NCBI GenBank assembly: GCA_032622095.1
Contig: CP136065.1
Span: 203,988,618-204,052,617, forward strand
DNA: 64,000 nt
Source of the DNA: Siphonodentalium dalli
Lineage: Eukaryota; Mollusca; Scaphopoda; Gadilida; Siphonodentaliidae
Direction: 5' to 3'
Of the stretch, positions 63,230-64,000 are shown in pieces. The notes under the pieces are model-generated. The model had not been told where the DNA came from and searched no databases. It saw only the letters and a program-made list of their open reading frames with translations. Position numbers and translations under genes: made by a program. Numbering within the stretch: position 1 is the first letter of the stretch; each line of letters starts with the position of its first letter.

Positions 63230-64000
63230 AATGCCATATTGGCCGCCATTATGGCGCAATAGTGGGTGTTACTTCAAACTTTTTGTTTCTTTATCGTATT
63301 CAGCACAAATGAAATCCAAAATGTATGCTCATTTCTTTTTGGCCTGTAGTACAATCCACAGTGGCCCATTTGTGTGGAAGTTTGTGACTTTAGGGGTGAT
63401 CAAGTTTTTGTCTAATTATTTCATCAATTGATAATAAAGATCAATGCTGAATCTAATGTTTGATATGAAATATTCTATGTAGTCAGTACAATTATATATA
63501 ATATACCACTGGGGACATTCCTTTTCTGAATTTGTTGTATGTCCGTTCACTAAGTCTTGAATTTAAAATTGGCCGCCATATTGAAAGCCATCTTCGATTA
63601 TGATACTCTTTTAATAACAAATTAACAAATTTGGATGGCCAATTTGCATGTGTATTCTACATTTAATAAAACAAAATACTGCGCATTATGCGATCATTCG
63701 TGGTTCCAATCCCAAGCGACAGCTTTAGTTCGAATTTTATGACATTGAACGGCGGAATAAATTTTTTACTTTTATTTTTCCAATTGATAAGATGTATTAT
63801 TGGTGAAACTAATGTTTCATATGAAATACTATTCTATATGGTCATTAAAATAATATACATTTTACCACTTGGGACGTTTCTTTTCAGGATTTTTCGTATG
63901 TCGCTTCACTAAGTCTTAAAATAAAAACTGAATGCCATATTGGACGCCATCTTGGAGTTTGATACTTATCTAATGGTGAATCTAATGGTGAATATGGTTA
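63230..64000. repeat. Inverted copies of repeats at 58.4-59.9 kb
   Basis: The reverse complement of 63440-63560 matches 59463-59580 (words 'gtccccagtgg', 'gactacatagaat', 'catttcatatcaaacatta'-like), and that of 63915-64000 matches 58440-58520 ('ccaagatggcgtccaatatg', 'gcattcagtttttat'). It runs off the window end. Confidence 0.6.

Noticed and set aside
1-64000. tRNA, 5S or other rRNA genes, CRISPR arrays, bacterial operons
   Set aside because: No cloverleaf with A/B boxes, rRNA core sequence or spaced short repeats was found; the content is eukaryotic transposons and split U2 genes.

Overview
This is animal (metazoan) nuclear DNA: the genes are split, decayed and embedded in AT-rich repeats, and nearly every recognisable coding segment belongs to a transposable element. 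The repeat style (AT-rich spacers, many fold-back and TIR elements, dispersed 'ccaagatggcgtccaatatggc'-like repeats) suggests a marine invertebrate, perhaps a mollusc. That is a low-confidence guess.

The organising feature is a tandem array of U2 snRNA genes on the minus strand. The U2 sequence is recognised by its exact 5' end (ATCGCTTCTCGGCCTTTTGG), the Sm-like site (GATTTTTGA) and the loop IV U2B''-binding sequence (TATTGCAGTACC). No U2 gene in the window is intact. Each copy is broken in the branch-point recognition region (GTAGTA and just downstream) by site-specific, APE-endonuclease non-LTR retrotransposons in the same orientation, resembling the Tx1-clade 'Keno' LINEs known to target U2 snRNA genes. 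A conserved spacer/promoter of about 590 bp separates the end of one U2 copy from the start of the next (2361-2953, 17111-17702, 55284-55867; shortened at 38437-38794 and 44620-45005).

Two LINE lineages use two adjacent sites in the same RNA gene. I call the first 'LA': it joins exactly after U2 ..CAAAGTG and its A-tail is followed by GTGTAGTATCTG. Copies are LA1 636-2327, LA2 11016-17077, LA3 38832-44600, LA4 45078-45537 and LA5 about 54935-55249. The second, 'LB', is flanked by a 13-17 bp duplication of GTATCTGTTCTTA(TCAG). Copies are LB1 3105-9126, an ORF1-only half-LINE 9140-10993, LB2 17856-22947 and LB3 56020-58016. One U2 gene (17110 down to 2954) holds three LINEs in series (LA2, half-LINE, LB1). 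Removing them conceptually leaves continuous U2 sequence. A more diverged third LINE (LE; ORF1 at 37272-38332, ORF2 at 22948-24816) lies in the next U2 copy.

LE is split by a 12-kb segment (24905-37152) bounded by inverted repeats. Inside it is a long-inverted-repeat element (29052-36049), and inside that a 3.6-kb hAT transposon (29842-33431) with 12-bp TIRs, an 8-bp duplication and a transposase carrying two in-frame stops. From 45.5 to 54.9 kb the array is interrupted by non-array sequence: an unrecognised broken gene on the plus strand (45887-47129), repeats, and a frameshifted BRCT-domain pseudogene on the minus strand (49781-53875). After the last U2 copy and LB3, 58-64 kb is non-coding and repeat-rich. 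It includes a 1,367-bp TIR element with a 9-bp target duplication (60151-61517, Mutator-like).

No intact host protein gene, tRNA, rRNA or CRISPR array was seen.
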